A stretch of DNA of 64,000 bases from the NCBI RefSeq assembly GCF_900141985.1, contig NZ_FQZK01000004.1, positions 328,829 to 392,828 of the forward strand, written 5' to 3'. The notes below the pieces were generated by a model. The model did not search any database. It worked only from the letters and a program-made list of their open reading frames with translations, and was not told the DNA's origin. Positions 50,167 through 59,982 of this stretch are shown in pieces. Within the stretch, counting starts at the first letter, position 1. Every line of letters starts with the position of its first letter. The translations under genes were made by a program, and so were the position numbers. Origin of the DNA: Nocardiopsis flavescens. GTDB lineage: Bacteria > Actinomycetota > Actinomycetes > Streptosporangiales > Streptosporangiaceae.

Positions 50167-50940
50167 TCAGCGGACGGGGTGCCCCGCCGCGCGCAGGCTC
50201 TCCTTGACGTCGGCGATGGTGAACTCCCCGAAGTGGAACACCGTGGCGGCCAGCACCGCGTCGGCGCCCGCCGCCACCGCCGGCGCGAAGTGCTCCACCG
50301 CGCCCGCGCCGCCCGAGGCGATCAGCGGCACCTCCACCCGGGCCCGCACCGCCCCGATCAGCTCCAGGTCGAAGCCCTGCCGGGTGCCGTCGGCGTCCAT
50401 CGAGTTGAGCAGGATCTCCCCCGCCCCCAGCCGGGCGGCACGCTCGCACCACTCCAGGGCGTCGATGCCGGTCCCCCGGCGGCCCCCGTGCGTGGTCACC
50501 TCGAACCCGCTCGGGGTGGGCGCGTCTGCGCCGCGCACCCGCCGCACGTCCGCGGACAGCACCAGAACCTGGCGGCCGAACCTCTCGGCGATCTCCCCGA
50601 TGAGCCCGGGGCGGGCGATCGCCGCGGTGTTCACGCCCACCTTGTCCGCGCCCGCCCGCAGCAGCCGGTCCACGTCGTCCGCGGTGCGCACGCCGCCGCC
50701 CACCGTCAGCGGGATGAACACCTGGTCGGCGGTACGGCGCACCACGTCGAAGGTGGTCTCCCGGTCGCCGCTGGAGGCGGTCACGTCCAGGAAGGTCAGC
50801 TCGTCGGCGCCCCCCGCGTCGTAGGTCCCGGCCAGCTCCACCGGGTCGCCCGCGTCGCGCAGGTTCTCGAAGTTGACGCCCTTGACCACCCGCCCGGCGT
50901 CCACGTCCAGGCAGGGGATGACTCGGACCGCGAGGCTCAT
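50167..50940 (-). CDS. hisF: Imidazole glycerol phosphate synthase cyclase subunit
   Basis: A 257-residue (beta-alpha)8 barrel; [20 protein letters not shown] and [31 protein letters not shown] are family motifs, with the catalytic Asp residues at about 12 and in [10 protein letters not shown]. It uses ammonia from HisH to make imidazole glycerol phosphate and AICAR. Starts by overlapping the priA stop by four bases. Last gene of the operon. Confidence 0.97.
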   Translation of the reverse strand: MSLAVRVIPCLDVDAGRVVKGVNFENLRDAGDPVELAGTYDAGGADELTFLDVTASSGDRETTFDVVRRTADQVFIPLTVGGGVRTADDVDRLLRAGADKVGVNTAAIARPGLIGEIAERFGRQVLVLSADVRRVRGADAPTPSGFEVTTHGGRRGTGIDALEWCERAARLGAGEILLNSMDADGTRQGFDLELIGAVRARVEVPLIASGGAGAVEHFAPAVAAGADAVLAATVFHFGEFTIADVKESLRAAGHPVR

Positions 50941-51686
50941 CGCGCCGCCGCCGCGGTCGCCAGCGCGTCCTGGAGCGTGAACGCCCCCTCGTACAGGGCC
51001 GTGCCCATGATGGCGCCCTCCACGCCCAGCGGCACCAGGCCCGCGATGGCCCGCAGGTCGTCCAGGCAGGACACCCCGCCGCTGGCCACCACCGGCTTGT
51101 CGGTGCGCGCGCACACCGTGCGCAGCAGGTCCAGGTTGGGGCCCCTGAGGGTGCCGTCCTTGTCGACGTCGGTGACGACGTACCGGGCGCACCCCTGCTC
51201 CTCCAGGCGCTCCAGGGTCTCGAAGAGGTCGCCTCCCTCGCGCGTCCAGCCGCGGGCCGCCAGGGTGGTGCCGCGCACGTCCAGGCCGATCGCGATCGCG
51301 TCCCCGTGCTCGGCGATGATCCGCCCGCACCACTCGGGGTGCTCCAGGGCGGCGGTGCCGATGTTCACCCGGGTGCAGCCCGTGGCCAGGGCCGCGGCCA
51401 GCGACTCGTCGTCGCGGATGCCGCCGGACATCTCCACCTTGACGTCGAGGCGGTCCACGATGTCGCGCAGCAGGTCGCGGTTGTGTCCGCGGCCGAAGGC
51501 GGCGTCCAGGTCCACCAGGTGGATCCACTCGGCGCCCGCCTCCTGCCAGGCCTGCGCGGCCTTGAAGGGGTCGCCGTACTGTCCGCCCGACCCCGCCCTG
51601 CCCTGGACGAGCTGGACGGCCTGGCCGCCCGACACGTCCACGGCGGGCAGGAGTTCGAGTGCGGGCGGGTTGGTCTCGCCGGTCAT
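50937..51686 (-). CDS. priA: PriA: bifunctional HisA/TrpF isomerase
   Basis: A 249-residue barrel with [23 protein letters not shown] and [21 protein letters not shown], resembling HisA. Actinobacterial members (PriA) act both as ProFAR isomerase in histidine synthesis and as phosphoribosylanthranilate isomerase in tryptophan synthesis. No trpF gene appears next to trpCBA in this window, which supports dual use here. The call as PriA rather than HisA rests on taxonomy and the missing trpF. Overlaps hisF by four bases. Confidence 0.93.
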   Translation of the reverse strand: MTGETNPPALELLPAVDVSGGQAVQLVQGRAGSGGQYGDPFKAAQAWQEAGAEWIHLVDLDAAFGRGHNRDLLRDIVDRLDVKVEMSGGIRDDESLAAALATGCTRVNIGTAALEHPEWCGRIIAEHGDAIAIGLDVRGTTLAARGWTREGGDLFETLERLEEQGCARYVVTDVDKDGTLRGPNLDLLRTVCARTDKPVVASGGVSCLDDLRAIAGLVPLGVEGAIMGTALYEGAFTLQDALATAAAAR

Positions 51687-51717
51687 GGGGCCTTCTCGTG
51701 CTCGTTGGTCCGGAAAA

Positions 51718-52380
51718 CTATGCCTGCGGGAGGGTCGCGACCCAGTTGGCCAGGATGCGCGCCCCCGCCTCCCCGGACTTCTCCGGGTGGAACTGGGTGG
51801 CCCACAGCGGCCCGTTCTCGACCGCCGCGACGAAGGGCTCCCCGTGCTCGGCCCAGGTCACCAGGGGCGGGGCGATGCGCGGGTTCTGGAAGGCCTGCTC
51901 CCAGCGGCGCACCGCGTAGGAGTGCACGAAGTAGAAGCGGTCGTCGGGGGCGGTACCGGCGAACAGCCGCGAGTCCCGCGGGGCGCGCACGGTGTTCCAG
52001 CCCATGTGCGGCAGGATCGGCGCCTCCAGGCGCTCCACCGTGCCGGGCCACTCCCCGCACCCCTCGGTGACCTCGTCCCCGGCCCGCGGGTCCGCGCGCT
52101 CCACACCCTTGTCGAACAGCACCTGCATGCCCACGCAGATGCCCAGGACCGGGCGGCCCCCGGCCAGGCGGCGGCCGATGATGCGGTCGCCGTGCGCCTT
52201 CTTCAGCCCGGCCATGCAGGCGCTGAAGGCGCCCACACCCGGGACGACCAGGCCGTCCGCGTCCAGGGCGGCGTGCGGGTCGGAGGTGACGCAGACCTCC
52301 GCGCCGGTGCGCTCCATGGCGCGCTGGGCCGAACGCAGGTTGCCCGACCCGTAGTCGAGCACGACCACGCGTGGCGGCAT
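51718..52380 (-). CDS. hisH: Imidazole glycerol phosphate synthase glutaminase subunit
   Basis: A 220-residue class-I glutamine amidotransferase. Catalytic Cys82 in [13 protein letters not shown], with the His-Glu pair in [10 protein letters not shown] near the C-terminus. It supplies ammonia to HisF. Runs between the 53-residue membrane ORF and priA on the same strand. Confidence 0.97.
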   Translation of the reverse strand: MPPRVVVLDYGSGNLRSAQRAMERTGAEVCVTSDPHAALDADGLVVPGVGAFSACMAGLKKAHGDRIIGRRLAGGRPVLGICVGMQVLFDKGVERADPRAGDEVTEGCGEWPGTVERLEAPILPHMGWNTVRAPRDSRLFAGTAPDDRFYFVHSYAVRRWEQAFQNPRIAPPLVTWAEHGEPFVAAVENGPLWATQFHPEKSGEAGARILANWVATLPQA

Positions 52381-52393
52381 GGTGTTCCTCCCC

Positions 52394-52555
52394 TTAGAAG
52401 TAGCCCAGGCGCAGGGCGCCCGAGGCCACGGCGAGCACCGTGCACCCGGCCAGGGCCACGGCGATGGGCTTGTTGACCCTCCACATCGCGTAGGCGCCCC
52501 CGCCGAGGAAGCCGCCCAGCACGATCAGGGCCAGGCCCCACAGATCGGTGTCCAT
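52394..52555 (-). CDS. Small (53-aa) membrane protein in the his operon
   Basis: Begins [19 protein letters not shown] and ends LRLGYF; two hydrophobic segments (about 6-24 and 31-47). The ATG directly abuts the hisB stop, and its stop is only 13 bp before hisH, so it is embedded in the operon with no room for a separate promoter. Small hydrophobic ORFs at this spot occur in other actinobacterial his operons; function unknown. Confidence 0.7.
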   Translation of the reverse strand: MDTDLWGLALIVLGGFLGGGAYAMWRVNKPIAVALAGCTVLAVASGALRLGYF

Positions 52556-53149
52556 CTACAGGGCGCCCTTGGTCGAGGGGATCCCCGTGACGCGGGGGTC
52601 CTTCTCCGTGGCGAAGCGCAGCGCCCGCGCCAGCGCCTTGAACTGGCACTCCACGATGTGGTGGGCGTTGCGGCCGTAGGGCACGCGCACGTGCAGGGCC
52701 ACCCGCGCCTGGGCGACGAACGACTCCAGGATGTGGCGGGTCATGGTCGTGTCGTAGTCGCGGCCGATGAGCGGCGCCATGCCCTCCGGCTCGCCGTGCA
52801 CCAGGTAGGGGCGGCCCGACACGTCCACGGTCACCTCCGCCAGCGCCTCGTCCAAGGGCACCTTGGCGTCGGCGAAGCGGCGGATCCCCGCCTTGTCGCC
52901 CAGCGCCTCCCGGAAGGCCGCGCCCAGGGCCAGCGCGGTGTCCTCCATGGTGTGGTGGGAGTCGATGTGCAGGTCGCCCTCGGTGCGCACGGTGAGGTCG
53001 AACAGGCCGTGCTTGGCGAGCTGGTCGAGCATGTGGTCGAAGAAGCCGACGCCGGTGGAGACGTCGGCGACGCCGGTGCCGTCCAGGTCGATCTCGACCA
53101 GGACCTTGGTCTCCTTGGTGGCGCGCTCCACGCGTCCGATGCGGCTCAT
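52556..53149 (-). CDS. hisB: Imidazoleglycerol-phosphate dehydratase
   Basis: A 197-residue single-function enzyme (no phosphatase domain). Metal-binding motifs are GVGFFDHMLDQLAKHG, DSHHTMEDTALALG and the second DYDTTMTRHILESFV-NAHHIVECQFKALAR region. It dehydrates IGP to imidazole acetol phosphate. The histidinol-phosphatase function must be encoded elsewhere. Confidence 0.97.
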   Translation of the reverse strand: MSRIGRVERATKETKVLVEIDLDGTGVADVSTGVGFFDHMLDQLAKHGLFDLTVRTEGDLHIDSHHTMEDTALALGAAFREALGDKAGIRRFADAKVPLDEALAEVTVDVSGRPYLVHGEPEGMAPLIGRDYDTTMTRHILESFVAQARVALHVRVPYGRNAHHIVECQFKALARALRFATEKDPRVTGIPSTKGAL

Positions 53150-53179
53150 GGTGGGTCCTCCTGATGGGAAAGGGGCGGG

Positions 53180-54277
53180 TCAGCGTCCGGTGACGGCCAG
53201 CAGGGTGTCGCGGAAGACCGCCGTCTCCCGCGCGGTGCCCACGGTGACGCGCAGCCAGCCGGGCGGCCCGACCTCGCGGATGAGCACGTCGCGGTCGAGC
53301 AGGGCCCTCCAGACCGCCGAGCGGTCCTCGAACTCACCGAACAGGACGAAGTTGGCGTCGGAGTCGGCGACGGCGAACCCGTGGCCGCGCAGCCACCCCA
53401 CCAGGGAGTCGCGCTCGGCGCGCAGGTCCGCGACGGCGCCCAGCAGCTCGTCGGCGTGGTCCAGGGCCACCAGCGCGACCGTCTGCGTGACGGCCGACAG
53501 GTGGTAGGGCAGGCGCACCAGCTGGAGGGCCTCCACCACCGCCGGGTGCGCGGCCAGGTAGCCCACCCGGGCGCCCGCCAGGGCGAACGCCTTGGACATG
53601 GTGCGCGACACGACCAGGCGCGGGTGGTCCGCCAGCAGCTCCAGGGCGCTGGGGGTGCCCTCGCGGCGGAACTCGGCGTAGGCCTCGTCCACGACGACCA
53701 CCCCCGGCGCCGCGGCGGCGATGCGCGCCGTGTCGGCGACCGACAGCGCCGTGCCCGTCGGGTTGTTGGGAGAGGTCAGGAACACGACGCTGGGCCGGTG
53801 CTCGGCGATGGCGGCCAGGGCGGCGTCCACGTCGACGCGGAAGTCGGCGGTGCGCGGCACCGATGCCCAGGCGGTGCCCGTGCCGCGGGAGATGATGGGG
53901 TGCATCGAGTAGGACGGCTCGAAGCCCATCGCGGTGCGGCCCGGCCCGCCGAAGGCCTGGAGGATCTGCTGGAGGACCTCGTTGGAGCCGTTGGCCGCCC
54001 ACACGTTCGCGGTGGTCAGGCCGTGGCCGAGGTAGTCGGCCAGGCCCTGGCGCAGGCGCACGGCGTCGCGGTCGGGGTAGCGGTTCAGGCCCGCCGCGGT
54101 CGCGGCGACGGCGTCGGCCAGGGCTCGGGCCAGCCGCTCCGACGGCGGGTGCGGGTTCTCGTTGGTGTTGAGGACCACCGGCACGTCGATCTGCGGGGCC
54201 CCGTAGGGCGAGCGTCCGCGCAGGTCGTCGCGCAGGGGCAGGTCGTTCAGAGTGAAGCTCACGGGTGTCACGCTCAT
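53180..54277 (-). CDS. hisC: Histidinol-phosphate aminotransferase
   Basis: A 365-residue class-I PLP transaminase from the ATG at 54277; longer frame upstream is readthrough into his[16 protein letters not shown] near the N-terminus and [22 protein letters not shown] with the PLP Lys (about residue 230) are the markers. It transaminates imidazole acetol phosphate. 30 bp before hisB. Confidence 0.97.
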   Translation of the reverse strand: MSVTPVSFTLNDLPLRDDLRGRSPYGAPQIDVPVVLNTNENPHPPSERLARALADAVAATAAGLNRYPDRDAVRLRQGLADYLGHGLTTANVWAANGSNEVLQQILQAFGGPGRTAMGFEPSYSMHPIISRGTGTAWASVPRTADFRVDVDAALAAIAEHRPSVVFLTSPNNPTGTALSVADTARIAAAAPGVVVVDEAYAEFRREGTPSALELLADHPRLVVSRTMSKAFALAGARVGYLAAHPAVVEALQLVRLPYHLSAVTQTVALVALDHADELLGAVADLRAERDSLVGWLRGHGFAVADSDANFVLFGEFEDRSAVWRALLDRDVLIREVGPPGWLRVTVGTARETAVFRDTLLAVTGR

Positions 54278-54354
54278 GGTCGGTCGTGGGCGGTGCGGCG
54301 CGCGGGGCCCGGGCGGGGCCCCTGGGCGCCCCGCACCGTCCGGTCGGTCGCGGT

Positions 54355-55650
54355 TCAGGCCGTGGGGAACCGCGCGGCGACGGCCTCGCCGTGGGCGGGC
54401 AGGTCCTCGGCCTCGGCGAGGGTGATGACGTGGTGGGCCACGTCCGCCAACGCGTCGCGGTCGTACTCGACCACGTGCACCCCGCGCAGGAAGGTCTGCA
54501 CGCTCAGCCCGCCGCTGTGGCAGGCGCAGCCGCCGGTGGGCAGCACGTGGTTGGACCCCGCGGCGTAGTCGCCGAGGGAGACCGGGGAGTGGGCGCCGAC
54601 GAAGATCGCCCCGGCGTTGCGCACGCGGGCCGCGACGGCTGCGGCGTCGGCGGTCATGACCTCCAGGTGTTCTGCGGCGTAGGCGTTGACGACGTCGAGC
54701 CCGTGGTCGAGGTCGTCGACCAGGACGATGCCGGACTGGGGCCCCGACAGGGCCTCCCGAACGCGGTCGGCGTGCCGGGTGGCGGCGGCGCGCACGCGCA
54801 CGCGCTCGGCGACGGCGTCGGCCAGGGCCTCGTCCGGGGTGACCAGGACGGAGGCGGCCACGACGTCGTGCTCGGCCTGGCTGACCAGGTCGGCGGCCAC
54901 GTGGTCGGGGTCTGCGGTGGCGTCGGCCAGGACCGCGATCTCGGTGGGGCCCGCCTCGGCGTCGATGCCGACGACCCCCTTGAGGAGGCGCTTGGCGGCG
55001 GCCACCCAGATGTTGCCGGGGCCGGTGACCAGGTCGGCGCGGGCGCACTCGCCGGCGCCGTAGGCGAACATGGCGACGGCCTGGGCGCCGCCGACGGCGT
55101 ACACCTCGTCGACGCCCAGCAGGGCGCAGGCGGCGAGGATGGTGGGGTGCGGCAGGCCGCCGAAGTCCTTCTGCGGCGGCGAGGTGACCGCCAGGGAGCG
55201 CACCCCCGCCTCCTGGGCGGGGACGACGTTCATGACGACGCTGGACGGGTAGACGGCGCGTCCGCCCGGGACGTACAGGCCGACCCGGTCGACCGGGATC
55301 CAGCGCTCGGTGACGGTGCCGCCGGGGACGACCTGCGTGGTGTGGTCGGTGCGGCGCTGGTCGCGGTGGACCTTGCGGGCGCGGCGGACGGACTCCTCCA
55401 GCGCGGCGCGTACGGCCGGGTCCAGGCCGGCCAGGGCGGCGTCGATCGCGTCCTTGGGAACGCGGATGCCCGGGAGCCGGACCCCGTCGAAGCGCTCGGT
55501 GAGCTCGATCAGCGCCTCGACACCGCGATGGCGGACGTCCTCGCACAGGGGGCGCACGCGCTCGGCGGCGTCCGCCACGTCCATGGCCGCGCGCGGAAGG
55601 GCGTCGCGGGGGTCGTCCTGGCTGCCTCGGAGGTCGATTCGACTGATCAC
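54355..55650 (-). CDS. hisD: Histidinol dehydrogenase
   Basis: A 431-residue enzyme. The signature includes [26 protein letters not shown] and the second half [20 protein letters not shown], and [21 protein letters not shown] carries the zinc/cysteine-rich region. It oxidises histidinol to histidine in two NAD-dependent steps. First gene of the his operon; 77 bp separate it from hisC. Confidence 0.97.
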   Translation of the reverse strand: MISRIDLRGSQDDPRDALPRAAMDVADAAERVRPLCEDVRHRGVEALIELTERFDGVRLPGIRVPKDAIDAALAGLDPAVRAALEESVRRARKVHRDQRRTDHTTQVVPGGTVTERWIPVDRVGLYVPGGRAVYPSSVVMNVVPAQEAGVRSLAVTSPPQKDFGGLPHPTILAACALLGVDEVYAVGGAQAVAMFAYGAGECARADLVTGPGNIWVAAAKRLLKGVVGIDAEAGPTEIAVLADATADPDHVAADLVSQAEHDVVAASVLVTPDEALADAVAERVRVRAAATRHADRVREALSGPQSGIVLVDDLDHGLDVVNAYAAEHLEVMTADAAAVAARVRNAGAIFVGAHSPVSLGDYAAGSNHVLPTGGCACHSGGLSVQTFLRGVHVVEYDRDALADVAHHVITLAEAEDLPAHGEAVAARFPTA

Positions 55651-55794
55651 GGCTCCAGTCTAGGGGGCGATGCCCGAGCGGTGGGCTCGGCCGTCCGGAT
55701 GGTGGACAGGGGGCCCGCGCCGAAGGGTCCGCCCCCGCGTCCCGGGGCATTCGCCACCAGCGGGAACGAAAACGCCGAATTAGTTCCACCTTAC

Positions 55795-55813
55795 TTTGGC
55801 TTACCTTACCTAA
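55795..55813. promoter_or_regulatory. Putative DtxR/IdeR iron box upstream of ferritin
   Basis: The 19-mer whose reverse complement begins TTAGGTAAGGTAAGC agrees with the DtxR-type box (TTAGGTTAGSCTAACCTAA) at about 13-15 of 19 positions, by eye. A weaker second half-site, AGGCTTGCCTAA, lies 15 bp further at 55827-55838. Both precede the ferritin gene. Confidence 0.6.
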
Positions 55814-55898
55814 ACGAAGTTCAGAAAGGCTTGCCTAACAAATTTCCCGGCGTTTCGCTGATTTACAAAAATGGCTTCGGATGAGTTATTGTAGGGGC

Positions 55899-56459
55899 AT
55901 GAGTTCGAACAAGAGCAGCGATAGCGGCCTTTCCAAGTTCCACCGCCTCCTCATCGACCAGGTGCGGCACGAGTTCACGGCCTCGCACCAGTACGTGGCG
56001 CTCGCCTCCTGGTTCGACACGCAGGACCTGCCCCAGCTGGCCCGGGTGTTCTACGAGCAGTCCCTGGAGGAGCGCGACCACGCCATGATGCTGGTGCGCT
56101 ACCTCATCGACCGCGACGTCGACTTCTCCCTCCCGGGCGTCGACGAGATCGAGACCGACTTCGCGGCGCCGCGCGACCTCGTCGCCCTCGCCCTGCGCCA
56201 GGAGCGCGAGGTCTCCGACCAGTTCCAGCGGCTGGCCCGGGTCGCCCGCGACGAGGACGACTACACCGGCGAGCAGTTCCTCCAGTGGTTCATCCAGGAG
56301 CAGGTCGAGGAGATCGCCAAGATGTCCACCCTGCTGAACGTGGTGGACCGCTCCCACGGGAACCTGTTCGACGTGGAGACCTTCGTCGCCCGCGACATGC
56401 CCTCCGAGGACAACGGGAGCCTGAACGCCCCGGACACCGCGGGCCCGTCCGTTTCCTGA
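55899..56459 (+). CDS. Ferritin-like iron-storage protein
   Basis: A 186-residue protein from the ATG at 55899. Ferroxidase residues are visible: Glu25, Tyr32, Glu58 and His61 (VRHEFTASHQYVALASW, EQSLEERDHAMM), and a C-terminal helix EEQVEEIAKMSTLLN-type (QEQVEEIAKMSTLLNVV). It should assemble into a 24-mer shell that oxidises and stores iron. An iron box upstream suggests activation by a DtxR-type regulator, as known for mycobacterial bfrB. Confidence 0.93.
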   Translation: MSSNKSSDSGLSKFHRLLIDQVRHEFTASHQYVALASWFDTQDLPQLARVFYEQSLEERDHAMMLVRYLIDRDVDFSLPGVDEIETDFAAPRDLVALALRQEREVSDQFQRLARVARDEDDYTGEQFLQWFIQEQVEEIAKMSTLLNVVDRSHGNLFDVETFVARDMPSEDNGSLNAPDTAGPSVS

Positions 56460-56495
56460 GGCCTTTCCCGCGGACCGCGCCGCCGGTCCGCGGCT

Positions 56496-56533
56496 CCGCG
56501 GGGGCGCCCGGCCGCGGCCGGGCGCCCCCGCGG
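56496..56533 (+). terminator. Very strong terminator after ferritin
   Basis: Eighteen-base perfect arms around a GC loop, 37 bp past the stop. Confidence 0.85.
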
Positions 56534-56576
56534 GTGTCCCACCCCGCGCGGCCGTGACAAAAGGCATACTGGGGCC

Positions 56577-57350
56577 ATGGCCCAGGCTCTGCCGATCTTT
56601 CCGTTGAACACCGTCCTGTTCCCCGGTGTGAACGTCCCCCTGCACGTCTTCGAGCCGCGTTACCGGCGGCTGGTCTCCGAACTGCTCGGCCCCACCCTCA
56701 CCCGCGGCGAGCTCGCCGGCCGCGACCGCTCCCCCCGGCGCTTCGGGGTGGTGTGGATCGAACTGGGGCACGAGGTGGCGGCCACCTCCTCGGCGCAGAC
56801 CCCCGAGAACCCCGCCGGCACCCCCACCCTGGGCGGCGACGTCCGGCTCCCCCGGGTCAGCGCCACCGGCTGCACCGCCCTGGTGCGCAACGTGCGCACC
56901 TACGACGACGGCCGCTACGACCTGGTGGTCGAGGGCGGCACCCGGTTCACCGTGGACGACCTGTCCGACGCCGACGCCTCCTCCCCCGAGGTCTATCCCA
57001 CCGCGTCGGTGTCGTTCCTTCCCGAGGCAACCGGACCCGACGCCGACGAGCACGCCGAGCGGGTGCGCGGGCTGTTCGAGGTGTACCGGGAGCGGCTGTC
57101 CGCCGCCGGGCTCAGCCCCGGGACGTTCGTGGACCCGCCCAAGGACCCCATCCCGCTCTCCTACGCCCTGTCCGAGGCGGTCGTGCTCGACCAGGCGGAG
57201 AAGCAGCGGCTGCTGGAGGCGGAGGACGCCGCGACCCGGCTCGCGGTGCTGGCCCGGTTCCTGCGCCGGGAGAACCGCATCGTGCACACCCCGACCCTCA
57301 ACACGCTGCCCGCCGGCCCGTTCCTCAACAACGGGGTCTCCTTCAACTGA
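56577..57350 (+). CDS. LON-substrate-binding-domain protein
   Basis: A 257-residue protein corresponding to the N-terminal LON domain only (LPIFPLNTVLFPGVNVPLHVFEPRYRRLVSELL at the start). No AAA or protease domain. Such proteins may bind substrates or act as stand-alone adapters; function unproven. Probably its own transcript, since a strong terminator precedes it. Confidence 0.85.
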   Translation: MAQALPIFPLNTVLFPGVNVPLHVFEPRYRRLVSELLGPTLTRGELAGRDRSPRRFGVVWIELGHEVAATSSAQTPENPAGTPTLGGDVRLPRVSATGCTALVRNVRTYDDGRYDLVVEGGTRFTVDDLSDADASSPEVYPTASVSFLPEATGPDADEHAERVRGLFEVYRERLSAAGLSPGTFVDPPKDPIPLSYALSEAVVLDQAEKQRLLEAEDAATRLAVLARFLRRENRIVHTPTLNTLPAGPFLNNGVSFN

Positions 57351-57486
57351 CGGCCCCTCCCCGGGAGGCACGGATCCGCCGCGGGGACGCGGCCCCGCGG
57401 TCGCGGTCCCGCCGGCGCGGAGTTCGTTAGCCTGCCCTACAGACCAGGCGCCCGCAGCCGGGCGCGGCTCCGACGAGGGGGAACCG

Positions 57487-57969
57487 ATGAGCGGAAGGGC
57501 CACGCCCGCCACCGTGGCGGCCGGACGGACCAAGACCACCTACACCCTGCACCCGTACGAGGCGGAGGGCGGGGACGGGCACTCCTACGGCACGGACGCC
57601 GCGGACGCGCTCGGCATCTCCCGCGGGCGGGTGTTCAAAACGCTCGTGGCGGAGGTCGACGGGGTCCTCACGGTGGGGGTCGTGCCGGTGAGCACCTCGC
57701 TGGACCTCAAGGCGCTGGCCGCCGCCGTGGGCGGCAAGAGGGCCGTGATGGCCGACCCCGCCCTGGCGGAGAAGGCCACCGGGTACGTGCGCGGCGGGAT
57801 CAGCCCGCTGGGGCAGCGCAAGCGGCTGCGCACCGTCGTCGACGCCTCCGCGCGCGAGCAGCGCACGGTGTACGTGTCCGCGGGCCGGCGCGGGCTGCAG
57901 ATGGAACTGACGCCCGCCGACCTCATCGCGCTCACCGAGGCCGTCGTCGCGCCCATCGGCGCGGGCTGA
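57487..57969 (+). CDS. ybaK: YbaK/EbsC-type aminoacyl-tRNA deacylase
   Basis: A 160-residue YbaK/ProRS-editing fold. The conserved Lys lies in GRVFKTLVAEVDG and the fold markers VTVGVVPVSTSLDLKALAAAVGGKRAVMADP and GYVRGGISPLGQRKRLRTVVD match. It likely clears mischarged Cys-tRNA(Pro) or similar. A start at 57487 (ATG) with GAGGGGG upstream. Confidence 0.9.
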   Translation: MSGRATPATVAAGRTKTTYTLHPYEAEGGDGHSYGTDAADALGISRGRVFKTLVAEVDGVLTVGVVPVSTSLDLKALAAAVGGKRAVMADPALAEKATGYVRGGISPLGQRKRLRTVVDASAREQRTVYVSAGRRGLQMELTPADLIALTEAVVAPIGAG

Positions 57970-58086
57970 GCCGCGGCGGGCACGTCCGCGCGGCGCGTCC
58001 TCCGGGGGCGGGGGACAGGGCGCGGACCGGGGGAATAAAAGCGAGAAAGCCCGGTCACAAGGGGACATAGGCTGTTGCCGCGTTCC

Positions 58087-58100
58087 CTACCCAAAGGTAG
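58087..58100. promoter_or_regulatory. Inverted repeat upstream of acyl-CoA ligase
   Basis: Perfect five-base arms CTACC-CAAA-GGTAG end 9 bp before the ATG at 58110. Position would suit a repressor site; no regulator is proven. Could be chance. Confidence 0.35.
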
Positions 58101-58109
58101 CTTTGTGAC

Positions 58110-59975
58110 ATGGGTAACACTTCATCCCCCTTCTCCTCGGTTCCGGACATGTTCGCCTCCCGTGTCGCCGAGAGCGGCGACGCGACGGCGTTCACCTACC
58201 CCGTCCCCGACACCACCGGCGCTCCCGAGACCTGGAAGACCCTGACCTGGTCCCAGACCCGCGACCGGGTCCGCGACCTCGCCCTGGGCCTGCACTCCCT
58301 GGGGGTCACCCCCCAGGCCCGCTGCGCCATCGCCTCCTCCACCAGGATCGAGTGGATCCTGGCCGACCTGGCGATCCTGTGCGCGGGCGGCGCGTCCACC
58401 ACCGTCTACCCCTCCTCCACCGCCGCCGACGCGGCGTACATCGTCTCCGACTCCGGCAGCATGGTGGTCTTCGCCGAGAACGCCGAGCAGGTGGCCAAGC
58501 TCGTCGACCAGCGGTCCCGCATCCCCGGCGTGTCCCAGGTGGTCGTCTTCGACGGCGAGGGCGGCCAGGACGGCTGGGTGATCACCCTGGAGGAGCTGGC
58601 CTCCCGGGGCGCCCGGCTGCACGGGGAGGAGCCCGGCCTGTTCGACGAACTCGTCGGCTCCGTCCGGCCCGACCACATCGCCACCCTCATCTACACCTCC
58701 GGCAGCACCGGGCGCGCCAAGGGCGTGCGGCTGGACCACGCCAACTGGATCTACGAGGGCGAGGCCCTCCAGGAGCTGGACCGGGAGCTGCGCGGCCAGG
58801 GCCGGGAACTCCTGGGCCCCGACGACGTCCAGTACCTGTGGCTGCCGCTGTCCCACGTGTTCGGCAAGCTCATGCAGGTCAACCAGCTCCAGATCGGGTT
58901 CGTCACCGCCGTCGACGGGCGGGTCGACAAGATCGTCGACAACCTCTCCGTGGTCCGGCCGACCTTCATGGCGGCCGCCCCCCGCATCTTCGAGAAGGTG
59001 TACAACCGGGTCGTCATGCAGGCCAGGGAGGGCGGCGCCGCCAAGTACCGCGTCTTCACGTGGGCCGCGGGCGTGGGCGAGCGGGTCGCCCGCCTCAGGG
59101 AGGACGGCAGGGAGCCCTCCGGCGCCCTGGCCCTGCAGCACAAGGTGGCCGACCGGCTCGTGTTCTCCAAGCTGCGCGCCCGCTTCGGCGACCGGCTGCG
59201 GTTCTTCATCTCCGGCAGCGCGCCGCTGGCCCCCGAGATCGGCCGGTTCTTCTACGGCGCCGGGATCGTCATCCTGGAGGGGTACGGGCTCACCGAGACC
59301 AGCGCGGGGTCCTTCCTCAACCGTCCCGGCCGCATCAGATTCGGCACCGTGGGCATGCCGATGCCCGGCACGGAGGTCAAGCTCGCCGAGGACGGCGAGA
59401 TCCTGCTGCGCGGCGGCGGCGTCATGCGCGGCTACCACAACCTGTCGGGCGCCACCGAGGAGGTCATGGACCAGGACGGGTGGTTCGCCACCGGCGACAT
59501 CGGCGTCCTGGAGGACGGCAGGCTCCGCATCACCGACCGCAAGAAGGAGCTCATCAAGACCGCCAACGGCAAGTACGTGGCACCCCAGCACCTGGAGAGC
59601 CGCTTCAAGGCGCTGTGCCCCTACGTCAGCAACCTGGTGGTGCACGGCGACCGGCGCTCGTACTGCGTGGGGCTGGTCGCCCTGGACCCCGAGGCCATCG
59701 CGGCCTGGGCCGGGGAGAACGGCCTGGGGGCCCTGGACTACACCGGCCTCACCAGGGAGCCCCGGGTGCGCGCGCTGGTCCAGAAGGCCGTCGACGAGCT
59801 CAACGCGGACCTGCCCCGGCACGAGACCGTCAAGAAGTTCGCGATCCTGCCCAACGACCTGACCGTGGAGGGCGGCGAGATCACGCCGAGCCTGAAGATG
59901 CGGCGCCGCGCGGTGGAGACCAAGTACCAGGACCTGCTGGACGGCATGTACGAGGACGGTGTGCGGGCCCGGTGA
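58110..59975 (+). CDS. Long-chain fatty acid-CoA ligase
   Basis: A 621-residue AMP-forming synthetase. ATP-binding signature LIYTSGSTGRAKGVRL, the GYGLTETSAGSFLNRP loop and the hinge RITDRKKELIKTANGKYVAPQHLES with the catalytic Lys near the C-terminus are all present. It charges fatty acids to acyl-CoA. The N-terminal FASRVAESGDATAFTYPVPD form suits the FACL/FadD15-like group in actinobacteria. Confidence 0.95.
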   Translation: MGNTSSPFSSVPDMFASRVAESGDATAFTYPVPDTTGAPETWKTLTWSQTRDRVRDLALGLHSLGVTPQARCAIASSTRIEWILADLAILCAGGASTTVYPSSTAADAAYIVSDSGSMVVFAENAEQVAKLVDQRSRIPGVSQVVVFDGEGGQDGWVITLEELASRGARLHGEEPGLFDELVGSVRPDHIATLIYTSGSTGRAKGVRLDHANWIYEGEALQELDRELRGQGRELLGPDDVQYLWLPLSHVFGKLMQVNQLQIGFVTAVDGRVDKIVDNLSVVRPTFMAAAPRIFEKVYNRVVMQAREGGAAKYRVFTWAAGVGERVARLREDGREPSGALALQHKVADRLVFSKLRARFGDRLRFFISGSAPLAPEIGRFFYGAGIVILEGYGLTETSAGSFLNRPGRIRFGTVGMPMPGTEVKLAEDGEILLRGGGVMRGYHNLSGATEEVMDQDGWFATGDIGVLEDGRLRITDRKKELIKTANGKYVAPQHLESRFKALCPYVSNLVVHGDRRSYCVGLVALDPEAIAAWAGENGLGALDYTGLTREPRVRALVQKAVDELNADLPRHETVKKFAILPNDLTVEGGEITPSLKMRRRAVETKYQDLLDGMYEDGVRAR

Positions 59976-59982
59976 GCCCGGC

